Source: Vreelandella sedimenti
GTDB taxonomy: Bacteria; Pseudomonadota; Gammaproteobacteria; Pseudomonadales; Halomonadaceae
Assembly (NCBI RefSeq): GCF_013416325.1
Contig: NZ_JACCGK010000005.1
Coordinates: 124,001 to 188,000 of the forward strand
DNA length: 64,000 nucleotides
Reading direction: 5' to 3'
Shown: one piece after another, positions 25,128-36,026 of the stretch
How positions within the stretch are numbered: the first letter of the stretch is position 1
Layout of the letters: every line of letters starts with the position of its first letter
Translations under genes and position numbers: made by a program
Notes under the pieces: model-generated
Database searches by the model: none
Told to the model about the DNA's origin: nothing
What the model saw: the letters and a program-made list of their open reading frames with translations, nothing else

Positions 25128-26237
25128 TCAGGCGACGTTTGTCGCCGGAGGGGCGCATCCCGCACGAGGCACGATAATGGTGTCCTCTGGATGCAGTACC
25201 ACGCTCAGACGCTCGCCGAGCGGTGGAATCTTTTGCAGTGCCGTATGGTGACTGGGCTGACGCATGCTGATTGAGGTTCCATCTTCCAGCTCGAGAAACA
25301 GTCTCAGACTATCGCCCTGGTACACGGCCTCCACGACCCGGCATGGCAGGCGATTGATGCCCGGTTCATGCAGTCCGTCATCGATCAGCAGTTTTTCGGT
25401 CTGGATCGCCAGCAATAACTCGGCATGGGGAGCGATGGGCTTGGCAGAACGCAGCGTATGAGTGCCTAGTTGGACAGTGTGCTCATCAATACGGGTTACC
25501 GGGAGCAGGGTGGAATCGCCGATGAAGCTAGCTACGAAGGAGTCTTTAGGGTTGTTGTGCAGCGTTTCGGGAGCGCCGATCTGTACCAGCTCACCATCTT
25601 TCAAGATCGCGACCCTGTCGCTCATGGTCAGCGCCTCACGCTGATCGTGGGTCACATACACCACGGTGGCCCCAAGCTTGCGATGTAAGCGGCGAAGTTC
25701 AATCTGCATCGTCTCGCGCAGCTGCTTATCCAGCGCTGATAGCGGTTCGTCCATCAGGATCAGTCGAGGCTCGAACACGATCGCCCTGGCAAGGGCGACG
25801 CGCTGCCGTTGGCCGCCTGACAGCTGAGACACTCCACGATCCTGATAGCCATCAAGCTCGACCATGGCCAGCGCCTGTTTAACTCGCTCCGGCCATGTTG
25901 ACTTGGGTAGGCGTCGAGCCCGCAAGGGAAAAGCGACGTTTTCGCCAACACTCATGTGAGGAAAGAGCGCATAACTCTGAAAAACGATGCCGATATTTCG
26001 CTTGTGGGGCGGCATGTAGGTCATGTCCTGATCACCGACCCATACCGACCCTGATGACGGCATGACGAACCCGCCCAAGGCGCCAAGCAAGGTCGTTTTT
26101 CCCGAGCCCGAAGGGCCCAGCAGCGACATGAATTCACCTGGCTCAATATTTAAAGTTATGTCCTTCAGGGCTTCCGTGCTGCCATACCGCTTACTGATTG
26201 AACGTATGGAGACACCCACGCTATCTCGCTCATCCAT
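25128..26237 (-). CDS. ABC transporter ATP-binding protein, PotA-like
   Basis: ATPase subunit of the importer. Walker A LLGPSGSGKTTLLGALGGF, signature VSQLSGGQRQRVALARAI, Walker B RLILMDEPLSALDKQ and the switch His in VTHDQREALTMSD are all present. A TOBE-like domain occupies the C-terminal 120 residues, as in PotA. The start ATG at 26237 (MDERDSVGV) has AAAGGTG upstream; a GTG four codons earlier is less likely. It is the first gene of the operon and divergent from the LysR gene. Confidence 0.93.
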   Translation of the reverse strand: MDERDSVGVSIRSISKRYGSTEALKDITLNIEPGEFMSLLGPSGSGKTTLLGALGGFVMPSSGSVWVGDQDMTYMPPHKRNIGIVFQSYALFPHMSVGENVAFPLRARRLPKSTWPERVKQALAMVELDGYQDRGVSQLSGGQRQRVALARAIVFEPRLILMDEPLSALDKQLRETMQIELRRLHRKLGATVVYVTHDQREALTMSDRVAILKDGELVQIGAPETLHNNPKDSFVASFIGDSTLLPVTRIDEHTVQLGTHTLRSAKPIAPHAELLLAIQTEKLLIDDGLHEPGINRLPCRVVEAVYQGDSLRLFLELEDGTSISMRQPSHHTALQKIPPLGERLSVVLHPEDTIIVPRAGCAPPATNVA

Positions 26238-26347
26238 AGGATTTATCACCTTTCATTGTTGTGATGCCTATCGGTTGACATTGAGTACAGCAGATAAGAT
26301 GCCCGGGGACAATTGCGAAAATCTTGGTGTTATCATAAGCTCAAGTT

Positions 26348-27307
26348 ATGCCAACATTGCGCCGACAACTACCCAGCGCCAACGCCCTGTTTGTTTTTGA
26401 ATCAGCGGCCCGCTGCGGTAACTTCACAAAAGCCGCCGCCGAACTGGGGGTTACCCAACCGGCGGTCAGCCGTATGCTTGCACTTTTGGAGGAGTATCTG
26501 GAGGTCAAACTGTTCTTGCGGACCCCCGGCAAGACCGTGCTGACAGAGAGTGGCGAGATACTTTATCAAGGGGTGATCGACGGCTTTCACAATATCGAAG
26601 CGGCGATTCAGGAAATCCGGGCGCGCAGCACCGGGCTTGAAACCGTCACGTTATCGGTGTCAACCGCCTTCACCACCCACTGGCTCATGCCGCGCATGCA
26701 CAGGCTGCAGGCGCAGCTACCCCATATCGATCTGCGCTTTCAACTGATATCGGGGGCGGTCAGCGGCTCGGTCGAGGATGTTGACCTGGGGATTCGCTTC
26801 GTCACGGGTGAGGACATCCTGCACGACGCCTCGTTGATACTGCCGGAGATACTGGTGCCGGTCTGCAGTCCGGCCTATCGAAAGCAGCAACTCGAATCGT
26901 CCGGCATCGATGTCTCCACCACCCTGATTAGCCTCAGCGACAGCCGCATAGACTGGTTTGAGCTTTTGCCCAATTTTCATCTGCAAGCTTATGGAACCAC
27001 TCACTCGCTGGTATTTTCGGACTATGCCGTCGTGATCCAGGCGGCCCTGCTGGGCCAGGGTATCGCTATCGGCTGGCTGAATATTGCATCCCACTGGCTA
27101 GAGACCGGCTCGCTGGTTCCCGCCACACCAACCGCGATTGCCACCGAGCGGCTATGCCACCTGGTTCACTCACGCAAAAAGCCGCTAAGCGCCGCAGCCA
27201 AGCAGGTGCGTGAGTGGATAATTGCAGAAACCCGCAATGACGTTGCGAATGTGTCGAAGCAGTATCCCGAGTTGAAGCTTGAATCCTTTCTGGCTAAGGA
27301 CTTCTGA
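26348..27307 (+). CDS. LysR regulator (GcvA branch) of the transport/catabolism operon
   Basis: 319-residue LysR regulator: PSANALFVFESAARCGNFTK, helix-turn-helix LGVTQPAVSRMLALLEEYL, and a GcvA-like effector domain (TTHWLMPRMHRLQAQLPHID, DVDLGIRFVTGED). It faces the nine-gene operon across a 110-base intergenic region containing an AAGAT...ATCTT inverted pair and is the likely regulator of that operon, probably responding to the imported compound. Confidence 0.88.
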   Translation: MPTLRRQLPSANALFVFESAARCGNFTKAAAELGVTQPAVSRMLALLEEYLEVKLFLRTPGKTVLTESGEILYQGVIDGFHNIEAAIQEIRARSTGLETVTLSVSTAFTTHWLMPRMHRLQAQLPHIDLRFQLISGAVSGSVEDVDLGIRFVTGEDILHDASLILPEILVPVCSPAYRKQQLESSGIDVSTTLISLSDSRIDWFELLPNFHLQAYGTTHSLVFSDYAVVIQAALLGQGIAIGWLNIASHWLETGSLVPATPTAIATERLCHLVHSRKKPLSAAAKQVREWIIAETRNDVANVSKQYPELKLESFLAKDF

Positions 27308-27370
27308 TTTTTCAGTCGATAAAAGCCGCCCACCAGCAACTCAATAGATAGTACGTGGGTGCTAAGCGCT

Positions 27371-27445
27371 GGTAAGCGGCCGCCACACATGCACAAACCC
27401 AATCGGTAGCGCCACGGATGCTTATACATAATTGCTAATCGAATG
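27371..27445. pseudogene. Deletion remnant of a lysE-araC type locus
   Basis: Two short pieces similar to the region 15.1-16.8 kb are joined here. 27371-27417 matches the 3' end of lysE (15129-15175; about 38 of 46 bases), and on the minus strand still reads SVALPIGFVHVWRPLTSA. 27416-27445 matches the sequence upstream of araC (16784-16812; ATGCTT-TACATAATTGCTAATCG). In the intact locus these are about 1.6 kb apart. A second copy of that locus seems to have existed here and lost everything between. Confidence 0.5.
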
Positions 27446-27489
27446 TGCAATGATGGCCTATCGATAGTGAACACCACCAAGGGGCCGTC

Positions 27490-28608
27490 ATGAAAAAGCT
27501 CTTTTCACTGATGATGGTGCTGGCGTTGGCTGGCTGCGCCGCCATGGAGCCGCATGCGGAGCGTGACGTCCAGCGCGACGTCGGACTGGCCATCCAGGAG
27601 GTCTACGAGCGGGCGCTGCCGACGCTGTCCGAGGACAAGCAGCGCCATTTTGCCCAGCGGCTCTACCGCCTGACGGGCGAGCAGCGCTGGCGGCCTCTCA
27701 ATCATGCCTACGGCGAGCGTCTACTGACGCGACTCGAGGAGGACATCGTCGGCCTAGCCAAGCCCGGGTACGCGGCTGCCCGCAGCCGGGCGATCGTTGC
27801 CAACTACTCGCAGCGCACGGCCAAGCAGCGCGCCCGGCGCGCCATGCTGTGTGAGTGGGGGGAAATCGCCTTCGCCCGGGGGCTGCTGTTCCGGCTGATC
27901 CAGGCCGAGTACTACGGCCTGCTGCCGACCATTGAGAACCACGAGCGGGCGCTGGGCTACCAGGCAGAGGTTGACTGGGCGGCCTTCTTGACCGACCCCG
28001 CGGTGATCGGGATCTATGCCGCTCAGGTGGCCAACCAAGCGTACTTCCTGCACCAGCTCGGCGTGATGGACCTGCGCCGGGAGGTAGAGGCAGCCTTCCG
28101 ACGCCACTACCCGCCTGATCGAGTCGCCGAGCTCGACGACGCCGAGTACCATAACTGGCTATATGGCCTGACCCACTTCGTCATCGCTGACAGCCGATAC
28201 TACCAGCGGAAGGTAGACCCGGAGGTGCACGCTTGGGTGCTGGAAGCGCTGGAGCGGGAGACGACCGGCATCATGGCCCGGGCCACGGCCGACATCCATG
28301 CCGAGGTGGCATTGGCCTTCCTGCTTGCCGACCGCGAGGATCACCCGCTGGTGGGCCGGGTGCGTGAGGCGCTGGTGGCGGGGGTAGACCCGACCAGCGG
28401 CATCATCCCCACGGCCACTGGGGAAAAGGGGCTGGCGGGTGGTGAACACCGCAACGTTCTGGCAATAATGGTGTTGCGCTGGCCGGGCCGCCTGCATCCC
28501 GGCCCCGCTCGGACATGCTTGGCGAGCGCTCAGCCGAGTAACCATTGCTGGCCGGGCCTTGGTGAGGCGGACGTGTTAGAAAGTAGCCAGCAGGCCTATG
28601 CCCGATAG
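27490..28608 (+). CDS. Lipoprotein, probably DUF3541 family
   Basis: The N-terminus MKKLFSLMMVLALAGCAAM is a lipoprotein signal with lipobox LAGC (Cys16). The mature part is helical and rich in Arg/Ala/Glu (HFVIADSRYYQRKVDPEVHA, TADIHAEVALAFLLADRED), in a pattern I associate with DUF3541 proteins of marine gammaproteobacteria. Function is unknown. The last 35 residues after LHPGP look unlike the rest (Cys, Ser, Asn-rich), so a frameshift may have replaced the native C-terminus. GC content is visibly higher than in flanking genes. Confidence 0.6.
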   Translation: MKKLFSLMMVLALAGCAAMEPHAERDVQRDVGLAIQEVYERALPTLSEDKQRHFAQRLYRLTGEQRWRPLNHAYGERLLTRLEEDIVGLAKPGYAAARSRAIVANYSQRTAKQRARRAMLCEWGEIAFARGLLFRLIQAEYYGLLPTIENHERALGYQAEVDWAAFLTDPAVIGIYAAQVANQAYFLHQLGVMDLRREVEAAFRRHYPPDRVAELDDAEYHNWLYGLTHFVIADSRYYQRKVDPEVHAWVLEALERETTGIMARATADIHAEVALAFLLADREDHPLVGRVREALVAGVDPTSGIIPTATGEKGLAGGEHRNVLAIMVLRWPGRLHPGPARTCLASAQPSNHCWPGLGEADVLESSQQAYAR

Positions 28609-28616
28609 GAGGATTC

Positions 28617-29075
28617 GTGCACCAGTTAGCCGCCCAATGGGTAGTGGGATTACTGAGAGACAGAAATATCCCTTTTCAAATCTGCGGAGGGCTCGCAGCA
28701 AAGGGGTATGGATCTAAACGAGCGTTGAACGATATTGACCTGTTCGTACCCGGCGAGCATTTTGCAGCTGTGGTGCAGGCTGGCCAAGCGAACATATCCA
28801 AGCCCGCCACGCACTACTGCGAAGAGGGCTGGGATTTAACCTATGTCCAGTTCAAGTATGAAGGCATTAAGGTGGAAGTTGGCAACGCCGACGGCGCGCA
28901 AATTTTTGATGCAGCCAGCCAGGCCTGGGTGCCGCTCAATATTGATTTTGCCCGCTATGAAACAGTGAATTTACTAGGCCTGGAGCTTCCTTTGATGTTC
29001 AAGGATGACTTGATCCGCTATAAGTCGGTGCTCTCAAGACCGGTCGATATCGACGATATTCGCGCCATAAGATAG
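28617..29075 (+). CDS. Nucleotidyltransferase-fold protein
   Basis: 152-residue protein with a minimal nucleotidyltransferase motif near the N-terminus: FQICGGLAAKGYGSKRALND followed by IDLFVP. Gly-Gly and Asp-x-Asp-type metal residues are kept (NDIDLF). The rest resembles stand-alone AadB/AbiEii-like domains. The start is GTG at 28617, justified by a perfect TAGGAGG four bases before. No HEPN or other toxin partner is next to it, so it may be a solitary house-keeping or antibiotic-modifying type protein. Confidence 0.65.
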   Translation: MHQLAAQWVVGLLRDRNIPFQICGGLAAKGYGSKRALNDIDLFVPGEHFAAVVQAGQANISKPATHYCEEGWDLTYVQFKYEGIKVEVGNADGAQIFDAASQAWVPLNIDFARYETVNLLGLELPLMFKDDLIRYKSVLSRPVDIDDIRAIR

Positions 29076-29099
29076 GCAATCTCCATTTCACCATCGCCC

Positions 29100-29873
29100 T
29101 CAAGCGACGGGCACAGTGCCGCCATCGATCACGTACTCCGTTCCCGTAATAGTGGCCGCCAGCGGTGATGCCAGAAACCCAATCAAGTTGGCCACTTCTG
29201 CAGGCTTCGAAGGGCGGCCAATCGGGATGCCACCCAGCGAATTCATGATGATCTGCTTGCCGCCTGCGTAATCGGTGCCTGCCTCTTGGGCAATCCGCTC
29301 GGCTAGCGCAACGGCGGCTTCCGTCTCGATCCAGCCCGGCGACACCCGTACCACGCGCACCCCTTTGGGTGACACCTCTTTTGACAAGCTCTTACTATAA
29401 GTGGATAGCGCCGCCTTGGCAGCCGCATAAGCCGTGGTTGATTCGGGCAGGGGGAGTTCACGCTGAATGGAGGTCACGTGGATAATCACCCCATCGCCTT
29501 GGGCCAGCATGCCGGGCAGCAGGGCGCGATCCAGCCGCACGGCGGGAAACAGGTTGATGTCGAGCTCTTGCTGCCACTCCTCCTCCCCAAGGGCAGCGAA
29601 CCCGCCGCCGGGGGCGGATGAACCACCCAGTACGTGAACGATAATATCGACGCCACCCAAGCGTTCGTTGACCGCATCGGCTACCGTGGCACAGCCTTCG
29701 GCCGTCGTCAGGTCAGCGGTTACAAACAGCTCATCGGGCAGGTCGGCGGGGCGAGTACGGGCGGTTGTTAGCACTTGCGCGCCTTCCTCGCGAAAGAGTG
29801 CCACCGCGGCCGCGCCAACCCCTTGGCTGCCCCCGGTGATCAATACGCGTCGCCCGTTCAAGTTCAGGTTCAT
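29100..29873 (-). CDS. SDR-family oxidoreductase
   Basis: Classical short-chain dehydrogenase/reductase: cofactor motif [21 protein letters not shown]-equivalent [11 protein letters not shown], catalytic Ser in [10 protein letters not shown], Tyr-Lys in [15 protein letters not shown], and the terminal [13 protein letters not shown]. 257 residues is typical. Its ATG overlaps the stop of the NTF2-like gene by one base, so both form an operon divergent from an HxlR regulator. Substrate unknown. Confidence 0.9.
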   Translation of the reverse strand: MNLNLNGRRVLITGGSQGVGAAAVALFREEGAQVLTTARTRPADLPDELFVTADLTTAEGCATVADAVNERLGGVDIIVHVLGGSSAPGGGFAALGEEEWQQELDINLFPAVRLDRALLPGMLAQGDGVIIHVTSIQRELPLPESTTAYAAAKAALSTYSKSLSKEVSPKGVRVVRVSPGWIETEAAVALAERIAQEAGTDYAGGKQIIMNSLGGIPIGRPSKPAEVANLIGFLASPLAATITGTEYVIDGGTVPVA

Positions 29874-30199
29874 TAGTGGATCTCCAATGACTGGATTTGC
29901 GACTCGGCAAGCTGGAAAGCGTGGTCAAGTTGAACCGGGCTGCCGGGGAAGTTGCCGGTCACGGTGGCGGTAACCACCATCGTGTTGCCTTGTTGGGAAA
30001 CACTGACCGGCTCGACGCGATACTCAATCTTGTCGCGGGTGGCGCGCATCCAGGCTTGAATAGCGGGTCGCCCGCGGTGCGTCTCGCCTTCGTCGAACAC
30101 ACAGGCATCTTGAGTGAAGCAATCCGCAATGTGGGTGGCATCCGCACCGTTGCTGATGCTGAAGTAAGTAGTGATCGCGTCTGGCAGTGACAAACTCAT
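29873..30199 (-). CDS. NTF2-like / SnoaL-fold protein
   Basis: About 108 residues with the cone-shaped NTF2-like fold: [40 protein letters not shown], and a C-terminal strand. Such proteins bind or modify small hydrophobic ligands. ATG codons at 30208 and 30199 are both possible; at 30199 the GAGAG sequence is nine bases upstream, a better spacing. It precedes the SDR gene with overlap. Confidence 0.8.
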   Translation of the reverse strand: MSLSLPDAITTYFSISNGADATHIADCFTQDACVFDEGETHRGRPAIQAWMRATRDKIEYRVEPVSVSQQGNTMVVTATVTGNFPGSPVQLDHAFQLAESQIQSLEIH

Positions 30200-30291
30200 G
30201 ATGGTCATCTCTCGCAGGGGGTAATATGCGAGAATCTTCTGCCTAGACTGACGCGTTATCAAGAACGCACAAAAAGGTAAGTGGCTCACCC

Positions 30292-30666
30292 ATGAGAAAG
30301 CTTTATACGCCCGCTACCGCCGCAAGCGATGTGGAAAATGTATTAAAAATGCTGGAAGGGCGCTGGAAGCTCATTATTCTCTTTCATCTCTTCGATGGAA
30401 AAGTGCAGCGCTACTCCGATTTAGGAAAACTCATCCCCGATATCTCCCAGAAAATGCTCGCCCAACAGCTGCGCCAGCTGGAAGCGGATGGCATCGTGGC
30501 GCGCAAAGTCTATCCCCAGGTGCCGCCGAAAGTGGAGTACCGCCTGACCGAATGGGGGCAAACGCTCTGCCCGGCGCTGGATGCCTTATTGAAATGGGCA
30601 GAGCAGAGGGATCACTTCAACAACCCTGACGAGCAGAACGAACAAAACGATGCCGCCACCCAATGA
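30292..30666 (+). CDS. HxlR-family regulator
   Basis: Winged-helix regulator (124 residues) with the HxlR hallmark: VLKMLEGRWKLIILFHLFDG, then LGKLIPDISQKMLAQQLRQLE and ARKVYPQVPPKVEYRLTEWG. Members sense electrophiles or redox changes. It is divergent from the NTF2-SDR pair and presumably represses it. Confidence 0.92.
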   Translation: MRKLYTPATAASDVENVLKMLEGRWKLIILFHLFDGKVQRYSDLGKLIPDISQKMLAQQLRQLEADGIVARKVYPQVPPKVEYRLTEWGQTLCPALDALLKWAEQRDHFNNPDEQNEQNDAATQ

Positions 30667-30676
30667 GAACCGCCTG

Positions 30677-30769
30677 ATGCACTACCGCATCATGACCATC
30701 AACGACGATGACGCCGCCATTGCTCTGTAGAGCGAAAGTGAAGGCGTGCGGCTGCACGATGCCGAGTAA
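30677..30769 (+). pseudogene. GNAT acetyltransferase remnant
   Basis: The frame reads MHYRIMTINDDDAAIAL, a TAG stop, then SESEGVRLHDAE and TAA. GNAT proteins commonly start with such a sequence, with Trp where the TAG stands (TGG to TAG). Everything beyond the first 30 codons is missing. A non-functional leftover. Confidence 0.5.
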
Positions 30770-30861
30770 CGCTCCAGTGAAGCTTGCGGGGGCGGGTCTC
30801 AATAGCACCTATTCTTAGCTGCCCATACGCCTTCCCTGGCTCTAAAGATGTCACTCGTTTT

Positions 30862-31722
30862 TCACTGACATATATGGCTGACGAAAGTGGAAACTGGCGG
30901 TTGCCGTGCAAGCGTCTCCGGGCAGATGACGCTCAGGTTCTTGGCCAGCCCGGCATCACTGACCGGGATAGCACACAAAGTGCCCGCTCGGATCTCCGCT
31001 TCGACGCAAGCCGCCAGCACCAGTGATACGCCCAGGCCTGCTTTGACAGCCTGTTTAACCGCTTCGGTACTGCCCAGTTGCATTGAAACCTTCGGGAACG
31101 GCCCTCTTTCGCCGAAGAAACTCGCCAGCAACCGGCCCGTACCTGTTCCGGGTTCACCGCCCAGCAGGCTCATTCCTGCGAGGGTTTTCCGGTCTATTTC
31201 ATGCCATTCCGCACAGGGGTGATCGGGTGAAGTAATTAACACCACGGGCTCCTGTCGCCAATCCATTGCCTGGAAGCCAGATTTCGGGTGCCACCACTCC
31301 ATCACCGCTATATCCAGCTCGCCGCTAGTCAGTTGTCTAGCAATGTTAGGATTGTTATCAATCACAAGATCCAGCTCAGGTACCGCCGGAATGTTCTTGA
31401 ACGTGCTCACGTAGGGCTGGAGCATGTAAATACCGATGTTGGAACTTGCCCCTACGCGTAAACGCGTACCGCTAACGACTTCTCGAGCACGCTCGTCCAG
31501 TTGCAACATACTAAGCGCAAGCGGCATAAGCGCCAGGGCTGCTTTGGTGGGCTCGCAACCCGTTTTACTGCGGCGTATCAACAGGGCACCTAGCTGTTCT
31601 TCGAGCTTTTGAATGTGCTGTGAAAGCGTGGGTTGTGCGATACCGAGAGCTTGGGCGGCGGCCTGAAAACGTCGGTGCTGAACCAGTGTGGTAAAACTTT
31701 TCAGCCAGACCAAGTTCAGCAT
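30862..31722 (-). CDS. ptxE: PtxE-like LysR regulator of the phosphite operon
   Basis: LysR protein of 286 residues: [20 protein letters not shown], helix-turn-helix [20 protein letters not shown]. It is the last gene of the ptx cluster, and its start overlaps the ptxD stop by a few bases, matching the ptxABCDE order known from Pseudomonas stutzeri WM88, where ptxE encodes a LysR protein. Its direct role in phosphite control is not well settled in the known system. Confidence 0.87.
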   Translation of the reverse strand: MLNLVWLKSFTTLVQHRRFQAAAQALGIAQPTLSQHIQKLEEQLGALLIRRSKTGCEPTKAALALMPLALSMLQLDERAREVVSGTRLRVGASSNIGIYMLQPYVSTFKNIPAVPELDLVIDNNPNIARQLTSGELDIAVMEWWHPKSGFQAMDWRQEPVVLITSPDHPCAEWHEIDRKTLAGMSLLGGEPGTGTGRLLASFFGERGPFPKVSMQLGSTEAVKQAVKAGLGVSLVLAACVEAEIRAGTLCAIPVSDAGLAKNLSVICPETLARQPPVSTFVSHICQ

Positions 31723-32726
31723 GGAGTTGTCTCAGTGATAGTGGGCGAATTAGCCGCATCCTGAGGGCATTCTCCTTGTAACGCTTGAAGAATGTTGTCG
31801 GCAGCACGCTGTTCAATCATCAGCCGCACATCCTGGACGGCAGAGCCAATGTGTGCCGTAAATAGCGTGTTGGGATGTGCTCGCAAGGTGGGGCAAATCT
31901 CTTGCGGGCGATCCTCTCGAGCCCAATCTTCCATTTCAAAAACATCCGCTGCGTAGCCGCCTAACTGCCCTGACTCCAATGCTTCCAAAACGGCAGCTTC
32001 CTGCACTACAGAACCCCGGCATGGGTTGATCAAAAAAGCGCCTGGTTGCATCAGGGCCAAGCGCGCAGTGTTCATGGTATGCAGGGTTTGTTTATTGAGC
32101 GGCAGGGCCAAAATGACAATGTCGGCTTGCCCGAGCAGCTCTTCAAGCGACTTGCGCGCCACGCCTAGCGCGGCCTCCTCAGCAGCGGGCAAGGCGTCTG
32201 GCTGAGAATACAGCAAGCTCGCGCCCCACCCCTGGAGCCGTGTTGCCACTGCCTGGCCGATGGGACCCATGCCGACGATACCCACGGTCGCGCCGGCAAC
32301 CCCCAGCCCATAAAACGTGGGCTGCCATCCCTTGAACTGGCCGGAACGAACGTACTCATCGGCCGCTCGGACATGGCGGATTAGGCTAATGGTTAGCCCG
32401 ATGGTTAGCTCAGCCGTTGGCACCGTCAGCAGATCCGGCACGAAGGTCAGCCAAACGCCATGACGCGTACAGGCCTCCACATCAAAATTATCGTATCCCT
32501 TCAGGGCGGCACCAATAACTTTCAGCTTGGGACAGCCCGCTAGAAATTCCTCGCTGACCTGGTCCGGCATAAACACCATCATGGCGTCTGCGGTTGCCGC
32601 GCGGGCCTTTACCTCGGCGGCGGTCAAGGTAGTGGCTGACTGGTTGGTGATCACTTCACAGTGTTGTTCCAGCCTTTCCAACACACTGTTGTGTACCCGG
32701 TGGGTAATGAAAACCCTTGGTTTCAT
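31716..32726 (-). CDS. ptxD: Phosphite (phosphonate) dehydrogenase
   Basis: NAD-dependent oxidation of phosphite to phosphate. Very close in pattern to P. stutzeri Ptx[14 protein letters not shown] at the start, the loop [17 protein letters not shown] with the substrate Lys, [20 protein letters not shown], Rossmann [20 protein letters not shown], catalytic Arg in [12 protein letters not shown], Glu in [13 protein letters not shown] and His in [10 protein letters not shown]. Length 336 equals the known enzyme. These segments separate it from ordinary D-hydroxyacid dehydrogenases. AAGGAAAT precedes the ATG. It lets the cell use phosphite as phosphorus source. Confidence 0.96.
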   Translation of the reverse strand: MKPRVFITHRVHNSVLERLEQHCEVITNQSATTLTAAEVKARAATADAMMVFMPDQVSEEFLAGCPKLKVIGAALKGYDNFDVEACTRHGVWLTFVPDLLTVPTAELTIGLTISLIRHVRAADEYVRSGQFKGWQPTFYGLGVAGATVGIVGMGPIGQAVATRLQGWGASLLYSQPDALPAAEEAALGVARKSLEELLGQADIVILALPLNKQTLHTMNTARLALMQPGAFLINPCRGSVVQEAAVLEALESGQLGGYAADVFEMEDWAREDRPQEICPTLRAHPNTLFTAHIGSAVQDVRLMIEQRAADNILQALQGECPQDAANSPTITETTPC

Positions 32727-32735
32727 TTGATTTCC

Positions 32736-33569
32736 TTACTTGAATTTCTTACGAAGATGGCCGCTAAGGCTATCCACCATCGTCACCATAACGAGTATGA
32801 CAATCAGGATGGCGCTGACTTCCTGGTACTGCATGACGCGTAAAGAGCCCATTAGCTCGAAGCCGATCCCGCCAGCCCCCACCATGCCCATCACCGTAGA
32901 GGCGCGGAAATTGTATTCCCAGCGGTAGATAGAGACATCAGCAAACTGCGGAAGCACCTGCGGGAGCACCGCGTGCCAATGAACCTGTAATCGCGTCGCG
33001 CCAGCGGCATTGGCGGCCTCTACCGGGGCTGGGTCGACATGCTCGATCGCTTCGGCAAAGAATTTACCCACCATGCCGATAGAATGAAGGCCGAGCGCGA
33101 GCACGCCCGGTAAGGCGCCAAACCCCACGGCAGCAACGAAAATAATGCCCATAATCAGCTCGGGCACCGAGCGAAGAGCGTTCAGCAGCGTGCGGGTTAC
33201 GTGGAATACCACGGGGTGGGGCGAGGTATTGCGAGCGGCCAGGAACGCCAGGGGTACGGAAGCAGTGACCGCTATCGCCGTGCCGGCAATGCTCATGGCA
33301 AGGGTATCGACCAGCGGCGCTATCCAATCCATGGCGTTGGTAAAGTCGGGCGGTAGGGATTCTCCCATTAGGGTAGCGATGGCAGGCACCCCGTTGGCCA
33401 GGGTGCGAAAATCCAGCAGATCTACATACCAACTCGCCAGAAGAACCACTGCCAGCACCAAGCCCGCTTGGAAGAGCTTGCTCCGCCAGCCGCGGGCGTG
33501 TTCGTCCAACACGGCGTCAGGAGAAAGCGATGAAAGGGGTGGCGGCACTGTTTTGGACGGATTCATCAT
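32736..33569 (-). CDS. ptxC: Phosphite ABC transporter permease
   Basis: Inner-membrane permease of the PhnE/PtxC family, about six transmembrane segments. N-terminal cytoplasmic tail, then SKLFQAGLVLAVVLLASWYV; the EAA loop with its Gly is in EAANAAGATRLQVHWHAVLP. GMVGAGGIGFELMGSLRVMQ is a family signature. AAGGGGGC precedes the ATG. It pairs with the ATPase ptxA and binding protein ptxB upstream. Confidence 0.93.
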   Translation of the reverse strand: MMNPSKTVPPPLSSLSPDAVLDEHARGWRSKLFQAGLVLAVVLLASWYVDLLDFRTLANGVPAIATLMGESLPPDFTNAMDWIAPLVDTLAMSIAGTAIAVTASVPLAFLAARNTSPHPVVFHVTRTLLNALRSVPELIMGIIFVAAVGFGALPGVLALGLHSIGMVGKFFAEAIEHVDPAPVEAANAAGATRLQVHWHAVLPQVLPQFADVSIYRWEYNFRASTVMGMVGAGGIGFELMGSLRVMQYQEVSAILIVILVMVTMVDSLSGHLRKKFK

Positions 33570-33575
33570 GCCCCC

Positions 33576-35287
<1,712 letters not shown>

Positions 35288-35354
35288 TGGATCACCTTCT
35301 GCAATGTATAAGCTCACTTTATTGTGACTTACAATGCAACGGTAGCCCGCCTAA

Positions 35355-35372
35355 GTGACAAAGCTGTGTCGT
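35355..35372 (-). promoter_or_regulatory. Possible Pho box upstream of ptxA
   Basis: On the minus strand, ACGACAC-AGCT-TTGTCAC stands 68 bases before ptxA. The second half matches the Pho box repeat CTGTCAT at five or six positions, the first half only at about three. Phosphate-starvation control by PhoB is expected for such operons, but this site is weak. Family knowledge supports the idea; the sequence only hints at it. Confidence 0.3.
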
Positions 35373-35384
35373 TCAGGTGATAAG

Positions 35385-35498
35385 TTAATGACTATCCAAG
35401 GAGCGCAGGTAGCCAGTCAAACGGCTCAGATAACGCTTCTCTAGACCAATATCGTCACAAAACGAGGCCCACCAAGGCTGGGCGTACCGATCCGATAT
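35385..35498 (-). pseudogene. Possible C-terminal protein fragment, unidentified
   Basis: A frame on the minus strand reads ISDRYAQPWWASFCDDIGLE, KRYLSRLTGYLRSLDSH and then TAA, preceded by a stop codon a few codons upstream. Composition looks protein-like, not random, and may be the leftover C-terminus of a lost gene (a HipA-like tail is one guess). Too short to assign. Confidence 0.25.
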
Positions 35499-35537
35499 TC
35501 TGCTCTATTCGTTTGTTAATGGAGATAACCACAACGT

Positions 35538-35927
35538 TTAACCAAGCTGAGCCTCAATCGCGGCTTTATCAATGACCGACCAGACCTCCCTAATCTTGCC
35601 ATCGCTAAACAGGTAGAACGCGTTTTCGCAAAACGTCACGTTTTTGCCATCCACCGCAAGGCCAAGGAAGCTACCTTTGGGTGTGACATCGAATCGCAAC
35701 CTGCACGCGACATGGGGTGAATCAACGGCCAAAAGCTCAATGTTAAAGTGAAGATCCGGTATCTGCTCGTAATCGGCTTCCAGCATGGCGCGATAACCAT
35801 CAAGCCCTAGGCGCCTGCCGTTGTGGTGGACATCGTCATGCACGAACTGGTCAAGGTTCGTCCAGTCTTGATTATTGAGGCAGGTGATGTAATCACGGTA
35901 GGTTGCTTCCAGGTCACGTTTGTTCAT
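35538..35927 (-). CDS. NTF2-like / ester cyclase (SnoaL) protein
   Basis: 129-residue SnoaL-fold protein: YRDYITCLNNQDWTNLDQFV, VHHNGRRLGLDGYRAMLEAD, CRLRFDVTPKGSFLGLAVDG and VWSVIDKAAIEAQ. It resembles the ester-cyclase group (DUF4440/SnoaL). The start at 35927 has AGGAG seven bases before, so the 14 upstream in-frame codons are dropped. It is separate from the ptx operon. Function unknown. Confidence 0.82.
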   Translation of the reverse strand: MNKRDLEATYRDYITCLNNQDWTNLDQFVHDDVHHNGRRLGLDGYRAMLEADYEQIPDLHFNIELLAVDSPHVACRLRFDVTPKGSFLGLAVDGKNVTFCENAFYLFSDGKIREVWSVIDKAAIEAQLG

Positions 35928-36026
35928 CCTGGTTCTCCTTTCTTGGGCAGGCGTGAAGGCATTCGCCAAGGGTATACAGGCTCAGTATCATAAGCAGCCT
36001 AAACCAAACCACAGAAGTCATCATTC

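Noticed and set aside
30773..30812. Further LysR 3' remnant (bases like AGTGAAGCTTGCGGGGGCGG)
   Set aside because: It resembles the LysR tail at 42.76 kb, but the match is short and a common LysR codon pattern could give it by chance.
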